Assembly (NCBI GenBank): GCA_900317325.1
Contig: ONGE01000004.1
Span: 1-64,000 of the forward strand
DNA from: an uncultured Prevotellaceae bacterium
GTDB taxonomy: Bacteria > Bacteroidota > Bacteroidia > Bacteroidales > Muribaculaceae
Length of the DNA stretch: 64,000 bases
Direction of reading: 5' to 3'
Positions 17,178 to 25,242 of the stretch are shown here, one piece after another (positions within the stretch are counted from its first letter, which is position 1; each line of letters starts with the position of its first letter). Both the position numbers and the translations under genes were made by a program. The notes beneath the pieces were generated by a model. The model saw only the letters and a program-made list of their open reading frames with translations. It ran no database searches and was not told the origin of the DNA.

Positions 17178-18209
17178 ATGAGCAACGAAATACAGTTTTT
17201 GTTATACAACCTGCCCGAAGATGACGGCAAAGTGCAGGTGGTCATCAAGGATGACACCATCTGGTGTACCCAGAAGGCAATGTCTCAACTCTTCGGAGTT
17301 GGCGTGCCTGCAATCAGCAAGCATCTTTCAAACATTTATGAGGAAGGAGAACTGCAAGAGCAGGCAACTATTTCCAAAATGGAAACAGTTCAAATTGAGG
17401 GTTCAAGAGAAATAAGACGTCAAGTTGATTTTTATAGCCTTGATGCCATTATCGCCGTCGGCTACCGTGTGTCATCGTTACGGGCAACCCGGTTCCGTCA
17501 GTGGGCAACCAGAGTACTCAACGAGTATATCCGCAAGGGATTCGTTCTTGACGACGACAGGTTGAAGCAGGGCATTTCTGTGTTCGGCAAAGACTACTTT
17601 CGCGAGTTGCTGGAACGGGTGCGTTCCATCCGCGCCAGCGAGCGCAGGATATGGCAACAGATAACAGATATCTATGCCGAGTGTAGCATCGATTATGATA
17701 GCAACTCGCCGACGACACGGGAGTTCTATGCGATGGTGCAGAACCGCTTCCATTATGCTATCACTGGCCATACTGCTGCCGAAATCATCTACACCAAAGC
17801 AGACCACGCTAAGGAGCACATGGGGTTGACCACATGGAAGAACTCTCCCGACGGGCGCATCCTCAAATCGGACGTGTCAGTGGCAAAAAACTACCTGACT
17901 GAGAAAGAAATCCGCCAACTCGAGCGAGCCGTCTCAGGTTATTTCGACTACATCGAAGACCTTATCGAGCGTGAAAACACGTTCAATATGGAGCAGTTCG
18001 CAGCCAGCGTCAACGAATTTCTCGCTTTTAGGCGATATGAGATACTACCGGATAAGGGAAACGTGTCCGCTAAGCAGGCAAAAGACAAAGCTGAGCGAGA
18101 GTACGACATCTTTAACCGAACGCAGCGCATAGATTCAGACTTTGATAAGCGCGTCAGGGGCATGCTCGAACAGGGCGATGGTGACGATGGTGACGATGGT
18201 GGGAAATAA
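17178..18209 (+). CDS. rhuM: RhuM family protein
   Basis: A 343-residue protein with the RhuM/Fic-associated layout. The N-terminal DNA-binding-like region has the motif IKDDTIWCTQKAMSQLFGV, then ISKHLSNIYEEGEL, VDFYSLDAIIAVGYRV and FRQWATRVLNEYIRKGF. The central and C-terminal part contains FYAMVQNRFHYAITGHTAAE, KADHAKEHMGLTTWKN and FLAFRRYEIL. RhuM was named in a Salmonella pathogenicity island; its biochemical role is not settled, and it often sits among restriction or toxin genes. The C-terminus is an acidic GDDGDDGG repeat. It is followed after 53 bp by a DNA methyltransferase gene, possibly in the same transcript. Confidence 0.9.
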   Translation: MSNEIQFLLYNLPEDDGKVQVVIKDDTIWCTQKAMSQLFGVGVPAISKHLSNIYEEGELQEQATISKMETVQIEGSREIRRQVDFYSLDAIIAVGYRVSSLRATRFRQWATRVLNEYIRKGFVLDDDRLKQGISVFGKDYFRELLERVRSIRASERRIWQQITDIYAECSIDYDSNSPTTREFYAMVQNRFHYAITGHTAAEIIYTKADHAKEHMGLTTWKNSPDGRILKSDVSVAKNYLTEKEIRQLERAVSGYFDYIEDLIERENTFNMEQFAASVNEFLAFRRYEILPDKGNVSAKQAKDKAEREYDIFNRTQRIDSDFDKRVRGMLEQGDGDDGDDGGK

Positions 18210-18262
18210 CTTTTAAAGGCATAATCCCAATGAGCATACAAGGCTTTATATAATAAAGGGCA

Positions 18263-19594
18263 ATGGTCGATCAAAGACAAGCAAGAATTAAAAAGGAACT
18301 AGAAGCATACCGGCTTTCATATATGAAAACGGGTATGCCAATAACTGTTAATTTCCGTAGTTTGGTGCCAGAGTTGAAGAAAAGTGATCGTTATTCGCAT
18401 CAGATTCACTCATATCCAGCCAAGTTGTTGGCTAATATTCCATATTATTTCCTTGCTACTGACGTGTTTTGCCCTAGTAATGGCATTGTTCTTGACCCTT
18501 TCTGCGGCACGGGAACGGTTCTTTTAGAAGCTCTACTCAGTGGGCGGAGTGCATTGGGGGCCGATGCCAACCCGTTGGCAGAGTTAATAACCTCGGTAAA
18601 AACAAACTATATTGCAAAAGAAACACTTCAGGAAACTTTAGGCCAGATAATGAAACGGGCCAAAAGCTACAGAAAGATTATTGAATATCCCAATGCGGTA
18701 GCAGTTTGGTACTCCATGACAAGTCTGCGCCAGCTGACGAACCTTCAACGAGCCATCAATAAAGTTGAGGATGAACGTCAAAGGGCGTTCTTTGAGCTTT
18801 GTTTTTCTAGTACAGCCAGGAAAGTGAGCTACTCTGATCCATCTATCTCCGTGCCGGTTCGCTGGAATCCTAGGCGTTTCAGCGCCAACCCAAATCGAGA
18901 GAAGGAAGTAAGGGAGAAGCTTGAAGAGCTAAAGACGATTAATGTTTACATGAAATTTGAAACAATTTGCAAAGCAAATATTGACAGGCTTGAAACACTT
19001 AACGGCAAGATACGAGATGATGTGGCTGCTAGGATTGTCGCTAATGATGCGCGGCAACTGGGACTAGAAGACAAAAGTGTTGATCTGATACTGACTTCGC
19101 CTCCGTATGCGGGAGCACAGAAATATATCCGTGCATCATGGCTGAATCTGTATTGGCTAAATAGGGTAAAACTTGAAAATGTTAGGGAATTGAAGAAACG
19201 CAACATTGGTAGAGAAGACTACAAGAAATCGGAAGTTTTTGAAAGCTACACCGGAATTGAAGCAGCTGACCAGGTATTGCGGATGCTATACAATAAAGGC
19301 AAAACAGAAAGGGCATTCCTTGTTGCCAACTACCTAAATGAGATGAAAGTAGCTTTAGATGAGTCTTGCCGAGTACTAAAAGCGAATGGTTATATGGTGA
19401 TTGTAATAGGCAATAACACCGTATGTGGACAGTCATTTTATACGCAGGACTACTTGACCCGATATCTTGAATGCAAAGGCATGACATTACAGTTTAAACT
19501 GATAGATGATATTAAATCTTACGGCCTGATGACCAAAAGAAATAAAACCGCTAATAGGATTACCAGGGAATGGATACTGGTATTCAAGAAATAG
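18263..19594 (+). CDS. DNA methyltransferase (N4/N6 class)
   Basis: A 443-residue protein. An early HSYPAKLL segment (residue ~50) is followed by motif I LDPFCGTGT near 78 for AdoMet binding, then ALGADANPLAE. Motif IV TSPPY is near 277. The SPPY form is typical of N4-cytosine enzymes but also occurs in some N6-adenine enzymes. A late VIVIGNNTVCGQSF strand completes the fold. No restriction endonuclease is adjacent; instead it overlaps (25 bp) or nearly touches a PRTase-like gene and an AAA ATPase gene, so it is probably the modification or self-recognition part of a multi-gene defence system (inference). Confidence 0.88.
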   Translation: MVDQRQARIKKELEAYRLSYMKTGMPITVNFRSLVPELKKSDRYSHQIHSYPAKLLANIPYYFLATDVFCPSNGIVLDPFCGTGTVLLEALLSGRSALGADANPLAELITSVKTNYIAKETLQETLGQIMKRAKSYRKIIEYPNAVAVWYSMTSLRQLTNLQRAINKVEDERQRAFFELCFSSTARKVSYSDPSISVPVRWNPRRFSANPNREKEVREKLEELKTINVYMKFETICKANIDRLETLNGKIRDDVAARIVANDARQLGLEDKSVDLILTSPPYAGAQKYIRASWLNLYWLNRVKLENVRELKKRNIGREDYKKSEVFESYTGIEAADQVLRMLYNKGKTERAFLVANYLNEMKVALDESCRVLKANGYMVIVIGNNTVCGQSFYTQDYLTRYLECKGMTLQFKLIDDIKSYGLMTKRNKTANRITREWILVFKK

Positions 19595-20613
19595 AGAATA
19601 TGGAAGATAGGGAGAGATATGCCATATACAACAAGATTGATATCTTAAACAGCATTCTATGGGATAATCGGGTTCTGAAACCCTGGATTGAGGATTGGCT
19701 GGGCAACTTCAAGGAAGATGAGAGGGACGATGCCCTTTACTTGTTATCTAAATGTATGTATTTCAACAATGCCAGTATAAGAGCTATCCTAAGAGCATTA
19801 TACAGAGATAAGTATCGGACCCCTATCATTCAAGCCATTAGGGAGGCTAATAACGGCACCCTTGATGAAAATGTGATTGAGACGGCATTCCATGTTCGAC
19901 TGATGAATACCCGTTTCCTGGGTGTTGGTAACCCTTCGGAGAGTGGGGTTCACTTATTATATTACTTTAGGCAAGAGAATAAGATTCCCAAGAAGTTATT
20001 TGTTAATACGGATGACCTTTATGAAGTGAAATCAACCGGAGAGGTTCTGTTGAGAAAAGAATGTGCTAGTGTGGAACATATTGTATTCATAGACGATTTA
20101 TGTGGAAGTGGCCAACAGGCTAAGAGTGATAACAACGTAAAACGGTGCGTGGAAAAGCTTCGCAGTCTTGAGAATCCTCCTAAAATATCATACCTAATGA
20201 TGTTTGGAACAACGAATGGGATTGACATCGTTAGGAATGCCACTTTGAAAAACAGTGAAGTAAAACTGTTTGACGAGGCAGAAGCCGTAATGGAACTAAA
20301 TGAGAGTTATAGGTGCTTTAGTGATGATTCGCGTTATTTTAATGATGATGTGTCAAAAGAACAAGTACGTAAAATGGTTTTCAAGTATGGTGAGAAGTTG
20401 ATGGTTAAGATCGTGGAGAAAGATTATCCTAAAAAGAGCGAAAAGGAACGCAAAGTGATAGTAGAACATAGCGCGTTAGGTTTTGGCGACTGTCAACTAT
20501 TGTTGAGCCTTTACCATAATACTCCGAACAACACATTGCCTATCATTTGGTATGATGAGGATGATGAGGAGTGGACACCAATTTTCAAAAGATATAACAA
20601 AGTTTATTTTTAA
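19570..20613 (+). CDS. phosphoribosyltransferase-like (PRTase-CE type) protein
   Basis: A 347-residue protein. Near residues 168-182 it has EHIVFIDDLCGSGQQ, which matches the PRPP-binding loop of phosphoribosyltransferases (hydrophobic strand, D-D, then G-S/T-G) and the variant I know from conflict-system PRTase-CE proteins. An N-terminal helical part (DDALYLLSKCMYFNNASIRA) may be the associated winged-helix region. GFGDCQLLLSLYHNTPNNTL near the C-terminus is the other conserved part of that family. The product or target is unknown. ATG 19,570 overlaps the methyltransferase; ATG 19,600 just after its stop is an alternative. The ORC/CDC6-like gene follows 5 bp later. Confidence 0.7.
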   Translation: MDTGIQEIENMEDRERYAIYNKIDILNSILWDNRVLKPWIEDWLGNFKEDERDDALYLLSKCMYFNNASIRAILRALYRDKYRTPIIQAIREANNGTLDENVIETAFHVRLMNTRFLGVGNPSESGVHLLYYFRQENKIPKKLFVNTDDLYEVKSTGEVLLRKECASVEHIVFIDDLCGSGQQAKSDNNVKRCVEKLRSLENPPKISYLMMFGTTNGIDIVRNATLKNSEVKLFDEAEAVMELNESYRCFSDDSRYFNDDVSKEQVRKMVFKYGEKLMVKIVEKDYPKKSEKERKVIVEHSALGFGDCQLLLSLYHNTPNNTLPIIWYDEDDEEWTPIFKRYNKVYF

Positions 20614-20618
20614 AGCGT

Positions 20619-22649
20619 ATGATAAAGAATCCTTTTGACATTAACAAAGCAGTTGACTATACTGATGAGGACATCTTCAAGTATTGGGTGGACATTAACG
20701 ACCAAGCTGGTTTCAACGAGATTCTGAAACCTGGTTCCCTGATGCCTATGATTATGGAAGGAGGCAAGGGAAGTGGAAAAACCCATATTATGAAATATTA
20801 TTCATATGAATTGCAGAAAATCCGAATCACATCAGAAAATGGAAGTAGCTTGAAGGCTGGTTTTGATAAGGAGAGTTTTATAGGTCTATATATCCGATGC
20901 AGTGGACTGAATGCCAATGTTTTTTCTGGTAAGGGCGTGGACGATAATACATGGGAGTTGCTTTTTGCCTTTTATTGGGAACTTTGGATAGGCGAACGTA
21001 TTCTCTATATTTTGTCTGATATGCAATCAGAAGGTATTATTGATGAGGGAGAAAATGTGGATTTAGTAAACGGTATTATCAACCTGTTTATGAATTGTGA
21101 TATTTTGTGCAGTGATTTGGATAAACTGCGCGACTACTTTATACAATTGCAAAAGAAACTGCTGTATGAGATTCATAACTTTCTATTGCTCGGTAAGAGC
21201 CAGCCTCAAGTGGATATCTCACTGAATATTGGTGCGCTAACATATGGCATTCCTAACTTGCTCAAAAAAACAGTTAGCTTTTTCAAGAAAAAGCATATTC
21301 TCTTTTTGGTTGATGAATATGAGAATTTTTCGGAACAGCAACAACAAGTTATGATGACGTTACTTAGAGAAAAGCCCACAAGCTGTTCAATTAGAATTGG
21401 AACACGTCCTTATGGCATAAGAACTTACTATACTATGGGTAAAATTGAAGAAAACCGTGAAGGATCAGAGTTTGAACGAGTGAAATTAGATGAGAAAATT
21501 AGAGAAGCAGAAAATTATAAGGACTATTTGAAGAATATCTGTGTAAGGAGGCTTCAAGGAGCAGGCATTACACTTAGTAAAGACTTCGATTTGAATGCAC
21601 AAATAGAAGACATTATTCCTAAAGTATTATTAGAGAGGGCTCAAAAGGTCAAGTCCACTGCCAAAGTGAAAGAAAAACTAGGAAAGAACTTAGAAAAATA
21701 TAAGCACCAATCACTCACTAAAGAGGAGATTAATCAGATACTTGAATGCTTGAATTTTGAGCAAGACCTCTTGATTGAACGCGCTTGCATTGTTTTTATG
21801 TATAAAAAGATTAAAGCAAAGAGCACCAATTTAGTTGTGGACGCAAATTCAATACATGATATGGCTTTACAGTACCTCAAAAAGGTGAATCTTGCAGATA
21901 ATGATATGGCAAAGTATCTGCACTATTACCGCACGGATCTTAGGGATTCCATTGCTCGTTCTGCTAACATCCCTATACCATATTATGGGCTTGATACTCT
22001 CATCAAGTTATCTTGTGGAACACCAAGGACGTTGCTTAGGTTGCTGAAGCATGCCTACTCAAAACAATATTTCAATACAAGTAAGGAACCGTTTGTTAAG
22101 GGACGCCTCTTAAAAGTAGAATCGCAACAAGCCGGAATAGAAAATACATACGACTGGTTTTTTGAAGAGAATCGTATTCCTAACGACGTGAACGGTGTTA
22201 TGGAGGCGGTTAAGCGACTTGGTGGTTATTTGCAAAATGTCCGTTTTTCGGACTTGCCTCCACAGTGCTCAATTAATATTTTTAGTGTGCAGGAGGAGAC
22301 TCTTTCGTCAGAAGCCTTGCGGACTCTTAAAATGCTCGAAATGTATTCTTATATTGTGCCTCATAAGGATCGAAGAAAGAAGAATGCTGATTCTAAAAGC
22401 TCAACCTATAAGTTGAATACTATTCTAATACCCAAATATGAGTTGTCACTAGAGACACGAGGAAACGTTGAAATATCAAAAAACGATGCGGAGATTATAC
22501 TGAACCCCAACAGGGCTGATGAATATGAAGACTTCGTTCGGAATAAATTAAAGGCCTATAACTTCCCTTTCGCTGCGCAAAAAGGAATAAAAAAACTCGC
22601 AGAGGCTACTCAAGTTCAACCCACATTATTTGATGACAATGGATTATAA
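20619..22649 (+). CDS. ORC/CDC6-like AAA+ ATPase of a conflict system
   Basis: A 676-residue protein. The N-terminus NPFDINKAVDYTDED leads to Walker A EGGKGSGKTHIMKYYS near residue 45. Walker B ILFLVDEYENF is near 226, and a sensor-like RIGTRPYG near 262. The C-terminal half contains CGTPRTLLRLLKHA near 465 (an AAA+ lid or ORC-like segment) and a winged-helix-like tail. This fits the ORC-CDC6-like ATPases that accompany PRTase-CE proteins. The ATPase probably acts as the sensor or switch of the module. It is tightly placed: 5 bp after the PRTase gene and overlapping the next gene. Confidence 0.75.
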   Translation: MIKNPFDINKAVDYTDEDIFKYWVDINDQAGFNEILKPGSLMPMIMEGGKGSGKTHIMKYYSYELQKIRITSENGSSLKAGFDKESFIGLYIRCSGLNANVFSGKGVDDNTWELLFAFYWELWIGERILYILSDMQSEGIIDEGENVDLVNGIINLFMNCDILCSDLDKLRDYFIQLQKKLLYEIHNFLLLGKSQPQVDISLNIGALTYGIPNLLKKTVSFFKKKHILFLVDEYENFSEQQQQVMMTLLREKPTSCSIRIGTRPYGIRTYYTMGKIEENREGSEFERVKLDEKIREAENYKDYLKNICVRRLQGAGITLSKDFDLNAQIEDIIPKVLLERAQKVKSTAKVKEKLGKNLEKYKHQSLTKEEINQILECLNFEQDLLIERACIVFMYKKIKAKSTNLVVDANSIHDMALQYLKKVNLADNDMAKYLHYYRTDLRDSIARSANIPIPYYGLDTLIKLSCGTPRTLLRLLKHAYSKQYFNTSKEPFVKGRLLKVESQQAGIENTYDWFFEENRIPNDVNGVMEAVKRLGGYLQNVRFSDLPPQCSINIFSVQEETLSSEALRTLKMLEMYSYIVPHKDRRKKNADSKSSTYKLNTILIPKYELSLETRGNVEISKNDAEIILNPNRADEYEDFVRNKLKAYNFPFAAQKGIKKLAEATQVQPTLFDDNGL

Positions 22650-23583
22650 TTATTTTAAAAAAGTGAAATATGACTCAGTGGATAATCTTTCTGGATTGGA
22701 AGAATATGACTGCCTTATCTCGTCATACGTAGAGGCTGACCGTGTGAGAGAACCAGCAGTAAGGATTCCTTGTAAAGAAATATGGTGGGTTTGTACAGAA
22801 TTGAACAAACCAGAAGAAAAAGAAGGAATACGATTGTTTCAAATTACTAGCGAATTCGATGGTGGCATCTGTGAAGCTTTGAAACAGGCTGGATACAAAC
22901 GACTATGTATCGACATTACTGGCTTTGTAATTCCCCAACTGTTACTCCTTCTGCGTTTTCTACAGATTAAAGGCTTTAATAGTTTTGACACAATTTATAC
23001 AGAGCCAAACAAGTATAAGTATAATGAAAACACCCAATTTTCTGATACTCCATTAGAGGTAAGGCAGATACTAGGATATGGTGGACAACATGTATCAGAC
23101 ATGAAGAATGATTTATTAGTAATTGCTGCAGGATATGATCACAGTCGTATCATTGACGTGGCTAGTGCGAAGAAAAGTGCGAAGAAGAAAGTTCTGCTTT
23201 TTGGATTTCCTCCGACAAGTCCAGGAATGTTCCAAGAGAATATCCTAAGAGCTTATCAAGCTGAAACCGCTATTGGTACAGACTGTTTTAAAAACATGGA
23301 TATGAATATTTTTGCGCCAGCAAATGACCCGTTCTCAACAGCCCAAGCCCTGAGGGATTATATGAATCGTAAAAGACGTAACGATTTTACGAATGTTTAT
23401 TTTTCTCCGTTGGCAAGTAAACCGCAGGCATTGGGGATGGCATTGTTCTATATGTGGGAAAAAGGTTGGGAAAAGCAGTGGAGTATTATATATCCATTCT
23501 GCAACAAATACATTGATGATACCACAACGGGTATTTCGCGTATTTGGAGATACGAGGTGGAACTACCAGAGTTGGGTAGTTGA
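22633..23583 (+). CDS. unknown alpha/beta protein, last gene of the PRTase/ORC operon
   Basis: About 316 residues. I do not recognise a named family. It looks Rossmann-like: strands IWWVCTELN, RLCIDITGFVIPQLLLLLRF, NDLLVIAAGYDH, KKVLLFGFPPTSPGM and NVYFSPLASKPQAL alternate with helices. The phrase GFPPTSPGMFQENILRAYQA is distinctive and could be used for searching. It could be the effector of the operon (nucleotide-processing fold), but no catalytic motif is plain. The frame opens at a TTG; ATG 22,633 or 22,639, both overlapping the ATPase stop, are the likely starts. Confidence 0.7.
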   Translation: MTMDYNYFKKVKYDSVDNLSGLEEYDCLISSYVEADRVREPAVRIPCKEIWWVCTELNKPEEKEGIRLFQITSEFDGGICEALKQAGYKRLCIDITGFVIPQLLLLLRFLQIKGFNSFDTIYTEPNKYKYNENTQFSDTPLEVRQILGYGGQHVSDMKNDLLVIAAGYDHSRIIDVASAKKSAKKKVLLFGFPPTSPGMFQENILRAYQAETAIGTDCFKNMDMNIFAPANDPFSTAQALRDYMNRKRRNDFTNVYFSPLASKPQALGMALFYMWEKGWEKQWSIIYPFCNKYIDDTTTGISRIWRYEVELPELGS

Positions 23584-23657
23584 AAATTATCATAGTTAGA
23601 AACGACGAAAGACCACTTTTTTAAGGGATGATTATTGAAGTTCACTTTATCGCACAG
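23584..23657. other. spacer before the right direct repeat
   Basis: No gene or clear terminator hairpin was seen between the end of the operon and the right 124-bp direct repeat. Confidence 0.35.
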
Positions 23658-23781
23658 CGTTAAACTAAGTCAAAAGTGTTAAATGTGAAGGTTTTGAAAG
23701 TTGTACTGCAAAACTCTACCATATTTGTACCATTTAGTTGACAACTTCTTGATAATCAATATGTTGCATCTTCTGCATCGG
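23658..23781 (+). repeat. 124-bp direct repeat, right copy
   Basis: Partner of 13,224-13,347, same orientation and same length; it ends in CTTCTGCATCGG. It lies 57 bp before the GIY-YIG-like gene, so it could also act as that gene's upstream region. Together with the left copy it delimits about 10.5 kb holding the recombinase and the RhuM, methyltransferase, PRTase and ATPase genes. Confidence 0.85.
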
Positions 23782-23838
23782 CAAATAAATAATGGATTAT
23801 CTGAGAATAGTTTAATCAGGCTTTAATAAAATAGGAAT

Positions 23839-24393
23839 ATGCAAAGAATTGATACTTATCTTATTAAATGGTATGGCCCATTTAATTCTAAAGAAGAACT
23901 GAGAAAATGGGAAGAAAAACGTTCTGAAGTGTTTAATCTGTATGTTTTTCAAGCAAGGAGGAAACGTAATAAAGACAAGTACTATTGTGGGATGACCTTT
24001 AAACAAACTGTTGGTATGCGCATGAGAAATCATGATCACCATATTCATGATTTTGAAAATGAACAGACAGAATTCCTTCAGATTTGGATTGGAACAATTG
24101 CTAATATTAAAGCTAAAGAATCTGACGTGAGGGTTTGTGAAAACTTGATTACCAGTAAATTGGCAGTTGATTTTGGTGCTGGACGACTTGAAAACTGCAC
24201 AAACATGAATCCTCCCTTAAACGATGTTTATATGATAAATGAGTGGTGGAGGACAAATGGTAATTATGTGCAGAGAAAATCTCGTGGCAGCATTCCTGCT
24301 GTAATACCCGAAGTGATGGTTTACTATAGCGATAGAAAATCTCATGAATTGTACGGAATAGATAGGCTAAAATATTTTGGTGATTTATTATAA
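23839..24393 (+). CDS. GIY-YIG-like nuclease domain protein
   Basis: A 184-residue protein. Residues 34-37 LYVF and 48-53 YYCGMT occupy the positions of the GIY and YIG strands. R61/R63 in GMRMRNHDHH and E101 in VCENLI would be the catalytic Arg and Glu. The protein is little more than this one domain, with a short N-terminal region (YGPFNSKEELRKWEEK) and a tail. The match to GIY-YIG is by motif spacing, not search. It lies directly outside the right 124-bp direct repeat and before two 36-bp hairpins. Confidence 0.55.
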   Translation: MQRIDTYLIKWYGPFNSKEELRKWEEKRSEVFNLYVFQARRKRNKDKYYCGMTFKQTVGMRMRNHDHHIHDFENEQTEFLQIWIGTIANIKAKESDVRVCENLITSKLAVDFGAGRLENCTNMNPPLNDVYMINEWWRTNGNYVQRKSRGSIPAVIPEVMVYYSDRKSHELYGIDRLKYFGDLL

Positions 24394-24412
24394 ACGAGCT
24401 TAACAAATGTTC

Positions 24413-24500
24413 GGGCGAAAAGTATACAATTATTGGTAGATTTCGCCCAGAATATTGGCCTTCCGGGCGAAATCTATCGACTTTTGGTTAGATTTCGCCC
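24413..24500. repeat. two 36-bp hairpin repeats (24,413-24,448 and 24,465-24,500)
   Basis: Each unit begins GGGCGAAA and ends GATTTCGCCC, with variable centres, and matches the single unit at 16,672. The first follows the GIY-YIG-like stop by 20 bp and could serve as a transcription terminator, although no long T-run follows. The two copies are 16 bp apart. Confidence 0.75.
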
Positions 24501-24593
24501 GAAATGCCTTGGCTATCTCAAATGTTTTTTGTTATTTTGCGATGGCAAATAATCTCGGTATTTTCGTAGGGTCTTTCGTAATATCATAGAATC

Positions 24594-25217
24594 ATGGTAA
24601 GCAGATTAACAGAGCAAATAAGGCGTTTTTATCAATCTGATAAAGAAGATATTCAAGAACGCATGAGAAAACTTGCTGAGGTGTTCCTTTATGGGGGTTA
24701 TATCAATGTGAGGGATCGGTATCATATTTATATTCGTACAGTAGAATTCTACTATCACGAAGAAGAGGGCTCCATTAAGGACAAAAAGATGTATCACCGT
24801 AACAATTATAGAATTGAAGGAGAAATACCATACTACAGAACGCTAGCTTTTAATTCACATGATTCGGGTGTTGATATAACCTTCGAGAATGAACAAAAGA
24901 GGGTCAGGGCTGCTGTATTGATTCGAGCCTATGAAATATTAGATGTAAATTCAACTAACCGGTTGATTTGGAATAAAGCTAAGCAACAGTTCCAAGTATC
25001 AAATGGGCAAGAAAAGCCTAATTATAACACGCAAAGCTTGTATCTGAAGAACTTCCTCAATGGTTTTTCATCCAAGGGCCAGCCTGATATCTATTGGGTA
25101 GATGTGCCTTTCAAGGAAGAGGTTAAACAGACCGACATCATTGCTGTCAAAAGAAAAGGCCTAAAAGACGGACGAGAGTGGGGATTCCGAAGAGAAAGAG
25201 AAATAGCTTTAGAATAA
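24594..25217 (+). CDS. uncharacterised 207-residue protein
   Basis: I do not recognise this family. The sequence looks like a real, soluble alpha/beta protein: VEFYYHEEEGSIKDKKMYHR, then PYYRTLAFNSHDSGVDITFE and RVRAAVLIRAYEIL, and a C-terminal IIAVKRKGLKDGREWGFRRE. The combination of HDSGVDITFE with a preceding MYHRN recalls proteins that act on modified bases, but this is only an impression and I make no functional claim. It is the last gene of the AT-rich island and converges on agmatine deiminase at 25,243 with only 25 bp between stops. Confidence 0.65.
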   Translation: MVSRLTEQIRRFYQSDKEDIQERMRKLAEVFLYGGYINVRDRYHIYIRTVEFYYHEEEGSIKDKKMYHRNNYRIEGEIPYYRTLAFNSHDSGVDITFENEQKRVRAAVLIRAYEILDVNSTNRLIWNKAKQQFQVSNGQEKPNYNTQSLYLKNFLNGFSSKGQPDIYWVDVPFKEEVKQTDIIAVKRKGLKDGREWGFRREREIALE

Positions 25218-25242
25218 GTTCTTACCATAATAATTATTTCTA

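Noticed and set aside
18263-19594. The methyltransferase as part of a classical restriction-modification pair
   Set aside because: No restriction endonuclease is adjacent; the nearest nuclease-fold genes are in other modules or beyond the direct repeat.
16672-24500. The 36-bp hairpins as degenerate CRISPR repeats
   Set aside because: Length fits, but copies are scattered, their centres vary and no spacers or cas genes are present.
25218-25242. A terminator between the convergent 207-residue gene and agmatine deiminase
   Set aside because: Only 25 bp and no hairpin could be drawn.
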